Of a stretch of DNA of 64,000 nt, positions 22,984-34,714 are shown one piece after another (within the stretch, counting starts at the first letter, position 1; every line of letters starts with the position of its first letter). Position numbers and translations under genes: made by a program. The notes beneath the pieces were generated by a model. It ran no database searches. It was not told where the DNA came from and was given only the letters and a program-made list of their open reading frames with translations. This DNA comes from Kryptolebias marmoratus (taxonomy: Eukaryota; Chordata; Actinopteri; Cyprinodontiformes; Rivulidae), in assembly GCF_001649575.2 (NCBI RefSeq), contig NC_051450.1:3536350-3600349 (forward strand), in the 5' to 3' direction.

Positions 22984-23669
22984 GTAAGTGACTTTATTAA
23001 GTGTTTGCGCATGTAAGTCAAGTTGTTTTTCTTTGTTTGTTTGTTTTGTCACGCGAGGAATAGTTGAAAGCACTCGGAATGAGTTTTGTTCCAGCACCAA
23101 ACGCGTTGAGAAAAGTTTGAAACAATGTAAGATTTTGTTTTGGGACATTTCAGCTGCTGATGTGTCGTCTGCTCCTGCTGGCTATTAAAACATAGTCCGC
23201 TGGTTTTACCTTTGAAACAAATCTACAGGTGAGTTCAGCCCTCAGACACAGGTGGAGACTGTTAACTCAGTGGGAAAAAATAAACAAAGGAGAATTTAGT
23301 CCGTGTTTAGGCAACACTTGAGAAGGACAGGGCCTTTATGAAGGCGGGTAAAGGTGTCAGATTCAGTTACAATGACACCCAATACCACAACATGGAGACA
23401 TGACCACGCTTTACTAAATAAAGAAGAAAAAATATACCAACTTTGCAGAAAAAAATCTACATAAATCATGTAATGTTCAAGTACAGCAGTGAGTAGTTAA
23501 TATGGTGCCTTCATTTAGCTACAGTAGGAAGTTTGTTCAGTATCTGTCAGTAAAATGGGTTTAATGCATCATTACACTGCATGGCAGTGTGTCTCTTCAG
23601 ACTGCTGTCAATGTCTTGCAACTAAAATGTTGAGTTCTTCAATGTCACACATGCAGTTAGTAATTTTGG

Positions 23670-23890
23670 TCCCAAGGCAACCTGTAGATGGATTTTAATA
23701 AAATTTTCAGAGTAGTTATTGTTTGTACATCTTCAGCTCATTACCTGTAGGAATCAATCCAATTCAAGATGGCCACCACAACTAATTCTACACAAATATG
23801 GCTATATAACTCAGTCAATTTTAGATGTCAAGGTAAATTTTAATGTGATAGTAGCTGAAAGTCATTCACAACACATTATCTGAGCGTATG
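23670..23890 (+). repeat. Dispersed repeat with AATTCAAGATGGCC core, copy 2
   Basis: It carries CAATCCAATTCAAGATGGCC and CCACCACAACTAATTC, matching the copy at 18090-18250, in the same orientation but with more divergence. Confidence 0.6.
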
Positions 23891-23908
23891 TTCAGAATTG
23901 CTGTATTG

Positions 23909-24080
23909 CAGTGGTCTCCAACCCTGGTCCTCAGGGCCACCATCCTGCAGGTTTTCCTTGTTTCTCTGCTCCAACACACCTGATTCAGAGGTTAAATCAC
24001 CTCTTCATGTTCTGCAGAAGTCTGTTAATCAGCCATTGATTTAATCAGGTATTGCTGGTGTTTAACCAAAACAACTACAG
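23909..24080. mobile_element. hAT-type MITE fragment (CAGTGGTCTCCAACCC end)
   Basis: The left end CAGTGGTCTCCAACCCTGG continues with GTCCTCAGGGCCACCATCC and then an ACACACCTGATTCAGAGG block. A related copy begins at 31596, and the MITE at 1579-1791 shares ACACACCTGATTCA. The right end is missing, so no target duplication can be scored. Confidence 0.6.
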
Positions 24081-24434
24081 CTTTGTCATTTCTTTACATA
24101 AGATGATAATCTTAAACTCTAGCATGAAAGGCAATGAGTGACGTGTCTTTCTTCAAGTAATGCAAGGTCTTTAATTTACAAATGCAGTTAATCTCAAAAT
24201 CTCTTTTATAGCCATGTCATGTAATATCTTATTACTGCCAATGTCTGTTTGCACCTATCTAGTGCAAATACTACAACACATTGTGTTTAGACATTTTGGA
24301 CTGTGTATCTTTAAACCTGTGAAACACATTTAAATGTGTGCTGTCTTTTTTGAGGACCCTAGGACATCTAGAACCAAGTCAGTTACCTACCTTTGCCTAA
24401 TGGTATACTGTAAGCCCCTCTCTGGGATCATACA

Positions 24435-24459
24435 ATCACACACACACACACACACACAT
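24435..24459. repeat. (CA)n microsatellite
   Basis: A short CA dinucleotide run. Confidence 0.9.
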
Positions 24460-27400
24460 GCATATTTGGCACTTTTTCTCTTCCACTCTACTTTGGCAGG
24501 TCATCTGGTGCTCACGAGTTGCCAAAATAAATAACCTGTGGGTAATTAGGGCTAACTGTGTTCTTTGTCCACTTCTTTTGGAAGCTAATTGGCAGCTAGT
24601 CCCCCCTTCATCAGGTCTTGTAGATTTAAGGTCAGTGAACCTGTGACAACACTTCAGTACCTTGTGTTTGATCAGACTAATGGCCACAAAGGACTCTGCG
24701 TAAGCTTAATCACTTCAACGTCTGTTTCCTTCTGGCTATGATTTTGTTCCTTTTAAAATGGCCCATATGCTATCTTTTTTCCTTGATGATTCAGGTTTGT
24801 TATGACTTTGTGATAATTCTTTGATTTTTGTGGCTATCAAAATGAAATGTTCTCTTTTGTTGTCTTGCTTGTGTTTATGATCAAGAGTCAATAAAACTTG
24901 AATGCAACTATGTAATAATGGAGTTGAGCTGTTCAACATGTTGCTGTCCTTCAAACATTTGGGCTGACATGTATCAAGTGTTTGCACAAAAAGGTTGTCC
25001 AACATGTTTCACACATTCGTCAAAACAAAAGTTGTGTGCGTAACTGTATGCACACCTTTGAACTGCTGTAAGAATGTGCCACACAAACTTTTTCAGTCGA
25101 CAGTATCAAACTACAAAGTATTAAAAATCACCTAAATACACTGAAATGACTCCTATTTGAACACGTTTTCCTCATAAGTTTGAGCAGTTATTGTTTAAAC
25201 CCAACTAATTTACCTGAACCACATTATCCTCATACAACATAAAACAACCTTACTCAAATGTAAACTGTAAAGTTTCCTACATTTTTGTCATGTCTAGATG
25301 TAAACAAGCATTGGAGCCTGCACAGAAGGTTGAGGAGCATAAAGTGCATGTGAATGGTCTGAGGAAGAAAACTGTTGGATCAGCATAATAATTCAGAAAA
25401 ATCCATTCATGATGATTTGTAAGGTCACCAGGGTGTAGACAATCACACACGGCCATAAATAGCTGTGTAAAGTTGCATGTAATTGTGGAACAATGTGGTG
25501 CTGGTGGAGGACATCGCCAGTGGAAGAACTGGGAGGCAGCTTGTTTTCAGGGATTGCACAGACCTGCTAGCACATGATGATGCCTTCCTTATTATCTGAT
25601 TCAGAGTCCCAGGGCTGTTCTTTTAGACCTCTGCACTGAACTGGCTGCATCCTTGCAGAGGGAAATTAGGAGGAGTGGTGTGTTGTCAAAACCTCAGCAC
25701 ACTGGGGTTCCTTTCAGAGGCAGCTGGCTGACAGGTGGGGTGTTTCAGTCATCTCTGAGCCGGGCCATGCCAGCTGTATGGGACTGCCTCATCCATATGA
25801 TGCCTAGATGGATCAAGTTCCCTGCACCGTGGCTGACATGCTCAACTGATGCACAGCAACTTGGTTCTTAACATCACTTATTTAATAAGTGAGAGTAAGT
25901 TCTACCAGGCTCCTGAGTGCCTCTGTGCTTATAGTAATTGTTATTAAACACGTGTAAAGTTGGAAATACCTCAGCCTCAGAAGGGCATTGCCAGCAGATC
26001 TGTGCCCCTGGTTCACTTCAGTCATTTCCAGTAAAAATGTGTAACTTGTGCAGAAACTAGTGTCTGACATTACTTGTAGGTGATGAGCAGCCAGCTTTCA
26101 CTTTAGTCCCATCTTTATGTCTGACTATTTAACTTTTTTGTTACTTTTGAAGGTGTGCACTTGCACAAATGCTAGAGGATATTATTCTGAAATTGTCTCC
26201 GTATTTTTTGATGTAGTTTTTTTGCAAACTGGTGAACCTCTGCCCATCTTTCAGCCTGAGTAAATGCTCCTTTTACACCCAGTCCTCCTTGGGACCGGTT
26301 GCCAACTAACTTAAGTTGTTGCAAAATGTTCTTACAGCTTTCTTACTTGTACCACTTCCTTTTACAGCCTTTTCTTACCCCATTCCTACTTTTTTGGTGC
26401 GTTGTTGCCATCAAATTCAAAATTCCAATTTTTTTTTCCCTAAAATGTAACTTTTTTGTTTACTGTTTTCCATTGAGAATAAAATATGGGTTTGAGATTT
26501 CCAAATCATTGTAGTTTGTATAAAATGTAAATAAAACAATGTCCCTTTGTCATAGTTTGAAGGGTGTTTTTGTGTTCCACAAAATCAACTTTATTTCTTT
26601 TTGTGTACTCTTTTATAGGACCAGACAATTTAAAGAAACATAAGAACATTCACAAATTATTTGAATGAACTAACAAACTGAAGTAATACATTTCTTTATT
26701 CATAAAATGAATATTTTAAGATGTACTTAAATTTAGATAAAACTAAAGATTTCTTTGGAAAACAAATTTGAGATTTTCTTTTTTAATTTTTCTCAAATGG
26801 CATGTCTGTATATTACCAGATTTTTTTTTATGCCAAGACAAAAACTTTATGATCAGATTTCCCTTGTAACTCCTTATCAAAATACAACAAGTGGGACAAT
26901 TTACAGTAGTAAAATATTTTTATTGCCCTTTTAGGGGAGTAAAACTATTTGTACTACAATGTTCATTAGTTAAAATAAATTGTACCTTTTAATTGTAATG
27001 CATCTTCAAAAACCAAATATTCAAGTTAAGGTCTTCCACTCCTTTCACAGCTGCTAATCATCCCAACATCAGTACTCGGCAGACACCAACGTACGTGTTA
27101 GTTTAAGGATCAGTGAACAGAGCCTACAGTTCATCAGCTGTCCACCTGTGATTTTGTTTGTTGCCTAACTGATCTGCAAACTTGCATTGATCAACATGCT
27201 GTTTTTTGTTGTTTTATGTGCTCGTGTAAATTATGTTCAGACACTCTTGGACTAAGTTTGAGCAGACTGTTGGCATCTCTTTCTCTGGATGAGCTGTGGT
27301 TAAAAGGATTACTCCACTTAGTTATGGTGCCCTTTGAGTACATTGTGAACAAACTCTGAATTACAGATGTTTTTCATTAAGTGTTCCCATGGTCTCCACC

Positions 27401-28640
27401 TTCTATGTTCTAGAGGGAGAAGGAAAACTACAAGCAGAGGTTAGTTACATAAGCCTGGTGGGTGTTGCGTCATGGTTATGGAGGCCCTCATTCGGAGAGT
27501 GAGAGCTGGGACTTCAGATGGGTCTCCTGCTTCCCACAGATTCTTAAGTTTTGGACCCAGATGCTCAGTGAGCCTGTTCTACTGGGAGACTTGGCTCAGT
27601 TCTGTTGGTGAAATGAGGCTCCACCTTTAGATAAATGTTTGCTTTTATGTTCTTTTTTTGCTTATCAGTGTTTATTGCAGCTGACTTAATTGATTTGCAT
27701 AGATGGGCTTCGTTGTCATGACATCACATTGAAAATTTTAAAAACAACAATGATTTATAGACATTCAATCTTCAAAACAACCCCACCTCTTTTGTTCGCT
27801 GCCAGTAAATCAGTCCCTTTAAAATATCAAAAATATTCATAAAAATTTGTGGGTTAGAGTTGATTTACAGTTGAAATCCCAGCATTGTTGAGAAAAACTC
27901 AAAAGTCATGATTGATAGTGGATGTTTTTGAACTCGGTGTCTCCTCCGTTGGACACTGTCCACATCCTGCCCAACCAGAAAACTCTTATTCCAACATGTT
28001 TGTGTCAGGAGACAGTGATAGGAACATGATGAAAGTGAAAGATTGCCACACTAGTTGATGAGCATTAATTTAGGAAAAGACGAACTATGTAGTTTTGAAG
28101 ACCAACAGTGCTACATTTATCATCTGCCAGTGGTTTGAAGTTCACATGGAAGATGCTGAAGACATGCCTTGCAAAAAGAAGGTAGCAGAACCACAACTTT
28201 GTTATGCCATCTGAAATGTCATCCACTGTGAAACAAACACAAATAATTATTGCATGTCCACAAAATAAAAATGTGAAATGCAATTGCAAAGCAAGTGACC
28301 TCATAAAGTGCCAGGGTAATCTTATCTGACATAAAAATGGAAAATTGGTTTCAGTGGGTGATAAATCAACATGCCTGCTAGCACTGTACGCTCCTATAAA
28401 CCTTGACTGGTCTAACAGAGAGAGCAGAAAACCTTCTCCCCTCCTAGAGATTTTACATCCTTGTATAGCTTGTCATTGTCTTTAATAAAGAGTGTATGCT
28501 TTTGATTTGAGTTTGGGGGTCCATTTTTAATCTTTCCAATTGAAAATGATAATAAAAAAATCTGCTTTAGTTCTACAGTGGATATCACTTTTTAATCTCA
28601 TTGTCTCTGACTTCTTTGTTTTTATTGTGCTGCTTGCTTA
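24460..28640. other. Gene-free sequence
   Basis: No exon, RNA gene or confidently named repeat. The frames at 25653-25871 and 26299-26514 lack any recognisable domain and look accidental. Confidence 0.5.
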
Positions 28641-28646
28641 TTGGCA

Positions 28647-29215
28647 GTATACAGTTAAAGCCAGATGTTTGTCTGCCATTAAATCACACTAAATCTTTCC
28701 TGTTTCAACTCAAGTTTGAGAATTCTGACTATTTATAATTACTAAATGCCTGAATGACAGAATTTTTTATGACTCTTTCTAAAGTCACAGGTTTCCATAA
28801 ATTTCCTTAATGTTTTGGTAGCATTGCATTTTAAACCATATAACTAGGGTCAAATGTTTTTGGTTTCCTTCTACAAGCTTCTCACAGTAGTTTGCTGAAA
28901 TTGTTCTCTTGCTGAATCTGGTTTGCAGGCCTCCTTGCTCACACACACCTTTTCAGCTCTGCACACACATTTTCCATTGAATTGAGATCAGGGCTTTGTA
29001 ATGAATGCTTAGGATCATTGTCCATTTGGAAGAAACATTTTCATACAACTTAATTTTCTGGCTGATGTCTTGAGATATTGTTTCAGTATTTCTACATAAT
29101 GTTCTTTCCTCATTTATACCATTTGGTGAAATGCACAAGTCAGTCCTACAACACAAGACTCCCACACCATGATGCAGCCTCTCCCATACTTAACAGTTGG
29201 GATGGTGAATGAATG
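28647..29215 (-). mobile_element. Tc1-like transposon remnant, minus strand
   Basis: The minus strand carries decayed Tc1 transposase blocks, including KYGRGCIMVWESCVVG (about 29145-29195, compare the family's GGGSIMVWGC) and later NGKCVCRAEK and QFQQT pieces (28880-28985). A Tc1-type end (TACAGTTAAAGCCAGATG, from 28649) lies at the 3' side. There are many stops, so it is not functional. Confidence 0.7.
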
Positions 29216-29229
29216 AAACTGATGCCTGT

Positions 29230-29424
29230 TAGGATAAAATACAGGATACACCTTAATAAAATGGGAATGGTTGGTGATATTAACTTCCTGTTTGTGACAC
29301 ATTAGTATATGGGAGGGGGAAAACTTCATCAGATGGGTGGTGACCACGGCGGCCTTTTTTGAAGTCGGCCATTTAGGATCCAACTTTTATTTTTTCAATG
29401 GGAAGAGGGTCATGTGACACATCA
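29230..29424 (+). repeat. Repeat unit abutting the mariner-like element, copy 1
   Basis: A roughly 195-bp unit (GGATACACCTTAATAAAATG, then ATATTAACTTCCTGTTTGTG and GGCCATTTAGGATCCAACTT). An inverted copy occurs at 55588-55755. Both copies run into the start of the terminal repeat AACTTATT, so the unit may be part of one larger transposon. Confidence 0.7.
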
Positions 29425-30020
29425 AACTTATTGGGAATTTCATAAGAAAAACAATGGTGTGCTTGATTTTAATGTAACTTTATTTTTAGGAGAAATGCTA
29501 CAGGCTTCCAGTATCCGTAGTTTCAGGTGCTGCACATCTCGTGTCTTCACAGCAGAGACGACTGCCTTCAGATGACCCCAAAGATAAAAGTCTAAAGGGG
29601 ATCAGATCGGGAGACCTTGGGGGCCATTTAACTGGCCCACGACGACCAGTCCACTTTCCAGGAAACTGTTAATCTAGGAATGCTTGGACATGACACCCAT
29701 ATTGTGGTGGTGCACCATCTTGCTGGAAAAACTCAGGGAACGTGCCAGCTTCAGTGCATAAAGAGGGAAACACATCATCATGTAGCATTTTCGTATATCC
29801 AGTGGCCTTGAGGTTTCCATTGATGAAGAATGTCTCCTGCGGTGTTGCTATCAGTGTGTGAAGAGTGGGAGAAGAGGGTTGCATTGACAATCCAACACAA
29901 TGGGCAGCACTTTGAACACATTTTATAAATGGTGAGGAATTTGTAAATAACTCATGAAAGAATACAGTTACGTTAAAACTAAGCACACCATTGTTTTTCT
30001 TGTGAAATTCCCAATAAGTT
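29425..30020 (-). mobile_element. Internally deleted mariner-like element with 40-bp TIRs
   Basis: The terminal inverted repeats are 29425-29464 and 29981-30020 and differ at only one of 40 positions; each begins AACTTATTGGGAATTTCA. The minus strand between them encodes the rear of a DDE transposase: FFINGNLKATGYTKML, FFQQDGAPPQYG (second catalytic D, about 29695-29730) and, after a frameshift, PRSPDL (third D region, near 29610). The front half with the DNA-binding domain and first D is absent, so it is non-autonomous. Confidence 0.82.
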
Positions 30021-30021
30021 C

Positions 30022-30740
30022 AGGGTTTCCCCCAGTATATTATAAGTCTGGAGTCCCGCCAGGCTAAGCTCAGCTTGTTTATTGTGAAATGCGTCAATTT
30101 TTATACACACACACACCAACATCAACTTGACGTGTTGATCACCACACGAGGCTGCGCGCCCGCCAACAGTGATGAGTTATCACAAAGATGATCAAATGGC
30201 TCAAAACTCACGGAAGGAGATTACTGCTGCAGCCGATAAAAAGGAATGTTTTTATAGTCCTGAGTCCTCTGTTGCTTCAGATGACATCACGCTTCATGGA
30301 TTTACACACACACACAAATACATGTCATATACACATTCAAGTCACTTGTTTTAAATAAATGCTTCTATTTTAATGAAGTTTTGGTCTTCATNNNNNNNNN
30401 NNNNNNNNNNNNNNNNNNNNNNNNNNNNNNNNNNNNNNNNNNNNNNNNNNNNNNNNNNNNNNNNNNNNNNNNNNNNNNNNNNNNNNNNNNNAGGACTTGG
30501 AGCGGGCAGCGAGTAACACGGTTCTCTTTTTCTGTTTGTTCCTGTCAGAAAATAAACTGTCTTAAATTTCAACACGGCTGATCACTCAAATTATAAAACC
30601 AGCACAACGCAGAGAGGGTCCGTTTACAGGTGCGTAAAGAAAAAAATTGCTCTTAAAAAAAAAACCAACCACCATCGAATGGCTCAGCTTATTGTCAATG
30701 GTTGATAAATTCGTCCAATCGCCCAACCTTAGTTTACACC
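30022..30740. mobile_element. Probable hAT-like fragment (CAGGGTTTCCCCCAG end, contains gap)
   Basis: It starts CAGGGTTTCCCCCAGTATAT, a hAT-style end I recognise from fish repeats. The right boundary is uncertain, and 30392-30491 is an N gap. No transposase frame is seen in the visible part. Confidence 0.4.
30392..30491. other. Assembly gap (100 N)
   Basis: A placeholder run of exactly 100 N. Confidence 0.99.
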
Positions 30741-30746
30741 CAGCTG

Positions 30747-31560
30747 AAGGCCTTCCTGGATGAACCTAAAAGTTTCAGTCTGAGTTTAAAGCAAGCCACA
30801 ACACTGAATCTGCTCTTTTAAGGGTTTTTAATGACATATTTTTAGCTATGGATTCTGGAAACTGTGTTTTACTTGTGCTTTTAGATTTAACAGCTGCTTT
30901 TAACACATTGGACCACAATATTTTCATCTCCAGAGTGGAGCAGTGTGTGGGCATCACTGGCTCAGCTCTGCAGTGGTTTAGGTCCTACCTCTCTGATAGG
31001 AGTTTCTGCTGCTCTCCTGTGGGGGGTACCTCAGGGCTTCATTCTTGGTCCTCTCCTGTTCTCTCTGTATTTGCTGCCATTTTTAGAAAACCTGGTGTTC
31101 ACTTTCATTGCAGATGACTGTCAAGTCTATTTCCCTTTTTAAAATATAATGGTTCTGTTCAGCCTCTCCTTAACTGTCTCATTGACATCAGGGGATGGAT
31201 GGTACTGAATTTTAATGAAGAAAAGACTGAGGTTGTGCTTTTTAAATCCAGTGGCCCCAGCTGTGTTCTTCCATTTTTAAATTTTTAAATTTTTTTCCCT
31301 TTTTGGCCCAGCATGAAAAATCCAGCATCACTAATTTAGGTGTAAAAATGGACCCTAACCTAAAACTTGACTTGCATGTCAACACTATTTGAGTTTTCAT
31401 TCTTCCAGTTCAGGCAGCTGTCAAACATCAAGCCTCTCTTATCTAAACAACACCTGGAGACAGGCATTTATAGGCTCTATATATGGCTGTTTTTAAGTAA
31501 TTTAAAAACACACTTTTCTTTGGCAGCAGAAAGGGCTTACAGGAAGTACACCTGTCATAA
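30747..31560 (+). mobile_element. L2-type LINE reverse transcriptase fragment
   Basis: The plus strand encodes L2 RT blocks: LVLLDLTAAFNTLDHNIF (about 30875-30925), ALQWFRSYLSDRSF, a frame change, PQGFILGPLLFSLYLLP and FIADDCQVYFPF (catalytic DD, about 31110-31140). Later come LGVKMDPNLKLDLHV (about 31335-31380) and LKTHFSLAAERAYRK, which jumps across the usual intervening region, so there is an internal deletion. It is inactive. Confidence 0.85.
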
Positions 31561-31595
31561 ATAAATGTAGACTACAAAGTTTAAACCATCTAGAG

Positions 31596-31750
31596 CAGTG
31601 GTGTCCAAACCTGGTCCTGAAGGGACACTATCCTGCATGTTTTATTCTTCTCTCTGCTCATCAACAGGTCTTCCAGTTCTGCAGAAGCCTGTTAATCACT
31701 CATTCATTTAAATCAAGTGTGTCAAAGCAGAGAAACTACTAACAGCACTG
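31596..31750. mobile_element. hAT-type MITE fragment
   Basis: The end CAGTGGTGTCCAAACCTGGT, with the CTATCCTGCATGTTTTATTC block and TTCTGCAGAAGCCTGTTAAT, matches the fragment at 23909-24080. The right end is missing. Confidence 0.65.
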
Positions 31751-31759
31751 TTGCTTTTT

Positions 31760-33889
31760 TGGATACCCCAGCATATATTATAATTATATTATCACCTAAC
31801 TTTGAAGGACTTCTCAAAAATTACCCATCCTCTGTTCCTACTCTGAGAGTAGAAACGTAAAAGCATAAATGTGAAATATACATCTACAGTACATTCTGTG
31901 ACCATGCTAATGATTTATTTCAGGACCTGGTGGATGTTCAGAGGGAAACCAGAGCTCCTCTGTGCCTGTCGTCATCTTGTAAGTAAATTATTTCAATGTG
32001 TTTGTGCCCCTCATACAAATGCTTTATGGGACAGAAAGAAACATGGTCTCTCACACACACCCTACATTTCCAGGGGTCAACCAGACATGAGCTGACCTTT
32101 AGTGGCCTTTCTGCTTTGTTGTCTTGTCAGTGTTAACTATGTTTTAGTGACATGTTCAGTGATGAGGTAAATTAACAACAGACCATGACTGTATGTCAAG
32201 TTTGTCAATTTCACAAATACAGAAGATAGGAATTGCTTGATTACATTTTATTTGTTACCTAAATCTTTTGAAGCTCACCAAAGATCTGTAATCTGAAGCA
32301 GGGTCAACATAACCAGGGTATCCTAGTGATCTGGTTTAACTAATGGTAACAATGGAGCTCATGCTTAATGGTACCACAAAGCTTATTAGTTCTTAGTCAG
32401 TTTCTGACTCGGACTGTGTGCATGTTCATGTAAAATGGGTCAAGCTAGGAATGCTAGGCCACCAATTCTACGTTGTTGTACATATGTTTTTCATTCCTCA
32501 TACAAAACGGATACCTTTTGAGTTTTAAAAAAAAAGAAGCTGCTCATAGCTCTGCCAAGAAGCATTACTTTATTAAAAAAGGAAGTCAGTCTTTAAGGAG
32601 TTGGACAAACTATGCATTAGGGAGAATGTTGTTCTTCTTTGTGTGACATAAAAATTAATGTACAAGCATTATTTTTTTTAATTTAGAAACTAAGATACTT
32701 TAAAATTCTTTGTTCAAAAAAGCACAAAAAAAGTTTGTCATAAAGCAGCACTGAAATGTGTCAAGATTTAAACGGAGACTATTTTAAGCTTTTTAAAGCG
32801 AATAAGCTAACAATGTTCATGACAACAGTTGGTTTTACACAGAAGTACAAGAAATGAGCTTTTAAGAAAGGTTTGGCATCGAGTCTCGAATCGATTGGAA
32901 GCGGGACTGAACATATCTGGGAGAATCAGGATGTTAAAGTTTTACATTTGGATTGCTAGTTTTGATACAATATGGAAGAAGAAAGTGCAGCTATGGACAG
33001 TGTACAGCACATCCTAATTGAATCAAAACAAAAAATCAAAATCAGAACTAGAGTCATTCAAATTAAATGATGCCCAAAACTACTTTTAAATGCCTTAAAA
33101 ATATATATTTTTTAACACAGATTTGTTTTCAAACTTTTAGTTGAGTTAAAATTCTGAAATAACTTTTTCTGGTTCAAAATTGTGGTTATTTCTAATACTT
33201 TGAGTTTTGGAAGTCTATCACTAGGGCATTTACAAGTGGATCAGTTAAAAAAAAAATTGCCCTTCAACATTTTACATGTATTTTGAGTTGGATATTGTAC
33301 AATACAATTTTAGATTTGTTTTGCAACTTATTGTTTCTAGCAGAGGTGCTGTATTTGGACATCAAGGGCCATGTATTGTATTATAACATTTGTTTTCCTG
33401 TGATTTCTACCTCTATACTCTGTCCAGTTGTGTTGATCCAGGTTAACTGTTCAACATGTTATGGATTGTATGAGTATATCTTATCCTGTACACACTCTAA
33501 AACCAAAATTTCGTATGTGGTAACATTGTCACCAGTGTTTTTAATATCAAACCAGCATTCTTGTTTGCTGTAATATTTAATGTTTCACTGTTTGTGTTCG
33601 TCTTTTCAAATCTTATGAAGACTAAACTTCAGCAGCTGACACAATAGGAAGTGTGTTGCAAAGTCCACAAACACATTCTAAGGCTTGAATGGCCTAATTG
33701 TGTCAGGAAGTGAGTGGCAGAGGGCTTTAGTTGAGACCCTGATGGACTTTAACCGGCCTGTTCCCTCTCAGTTATTTAGGGTTGTTTGTCTCATTTGTTC
33801 CCTTGTTATAACTCCTCTTAAAGTCAGAGTTTTTTCATTTTCTGTTAACTGTTGTTTTGCCTGTTAGGATAGTTTTCTGATTTGATTCT
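31760..33889. other. Gene-free AT-rich sequence
   Basis: No coding exon or named repeat recognised. Frames are short and AT-driven. Confidence 0.5.
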
Positions 33890-34710
33890 TTTTTTCTTAT
33901 TAGAAATTGTTTTGGGTTTATTTCAATTGTAAAGGACACAAAGATGAGAAAAAAAGAAAGAGAACGGGGAAAAGAGATGGAGGAAAAGGTTTGAAGAGAA
34001 AAACCAAAGAGAAAAAACAAGTCAACAGCCTTGAACTCTGCCACAACAAAACAAAGAATCCACAACAACAAAAAGCATATGCAGTATATGATGATAATTA
34101 TAACTTCAATGGAAAGTACACAGAGCCAGGTAATACAAGAGGGTATTTAGTGACAACTGCAGCCCAACTGAAGGTGTATCTGACAGACACCTGAATCTAT
34201 ATATGTATGTATGTGTATCTATATCTACAAGGTTTCTCCTTAGGAATATTTGGTAGTGAGTGTGGGGACCCAGATCCACCCCCCAGGACATGAGGACGGC
34301 ACAAGGAACAGCGGAGGCACAGACACACAGTGGCCCCCCAAGCCCGGAGCGCCGAGGGCCCCCCGCAGGGACAACCGGACCCCACCCAAGAGGGCAGCAG
34401 AGGCAAGCTCCAGGCGACCCCCGGCAGCCATGATGCAGAAGCCCCAGGGGGCCACAGCGACGAGCCCACAGGCCCCGCCGGCAAACCTGCTATGCCAGAG
34501 CAGATTCGGCCATGGACAGAGAGAATGAGCCCCGAGGGCGCACCACCCCCCAGCCGGGGCCCGACCGAGCCCAGGCACCCAGGCCCCAGCAAGCAGCCAC
34601 CAGGGCGAGCCGGCACATACCCCGGCACCCAGCCCCTGACAAGATCCACCCACGCACCGGCGGGCAGAGGCACCAACCACTTATTTGATTCTGACCCACT
34701 TACATTTAAG
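33890..34710. repeat. Purine-rich plus GC-rich repeat of unknown class
   Basis: A purine-rich part (33930-34080), a TATATGTATGTATG part (34198-34215) and a very GC-rich part (34255-34690) follow in that order and stand out from the AT-rich surroundings. The GC-rich part is open in several frames on both strands (133 codons plus, 159 codons minus) because it lacks TA-containing stops. I recall similar sequence as a high-copy repeat in killifish- or medaka-type genomes, but I cannot assign a class. Confidence 0.5.
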
Positions 34711-34714
34711 TTTT

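Noticed and set aside
33907..34194. 95-codon lysine-rich frame as a nuclear protein
   Set aside because: Purine-rich tract next to the GC-rich repeat; no conserved motif.
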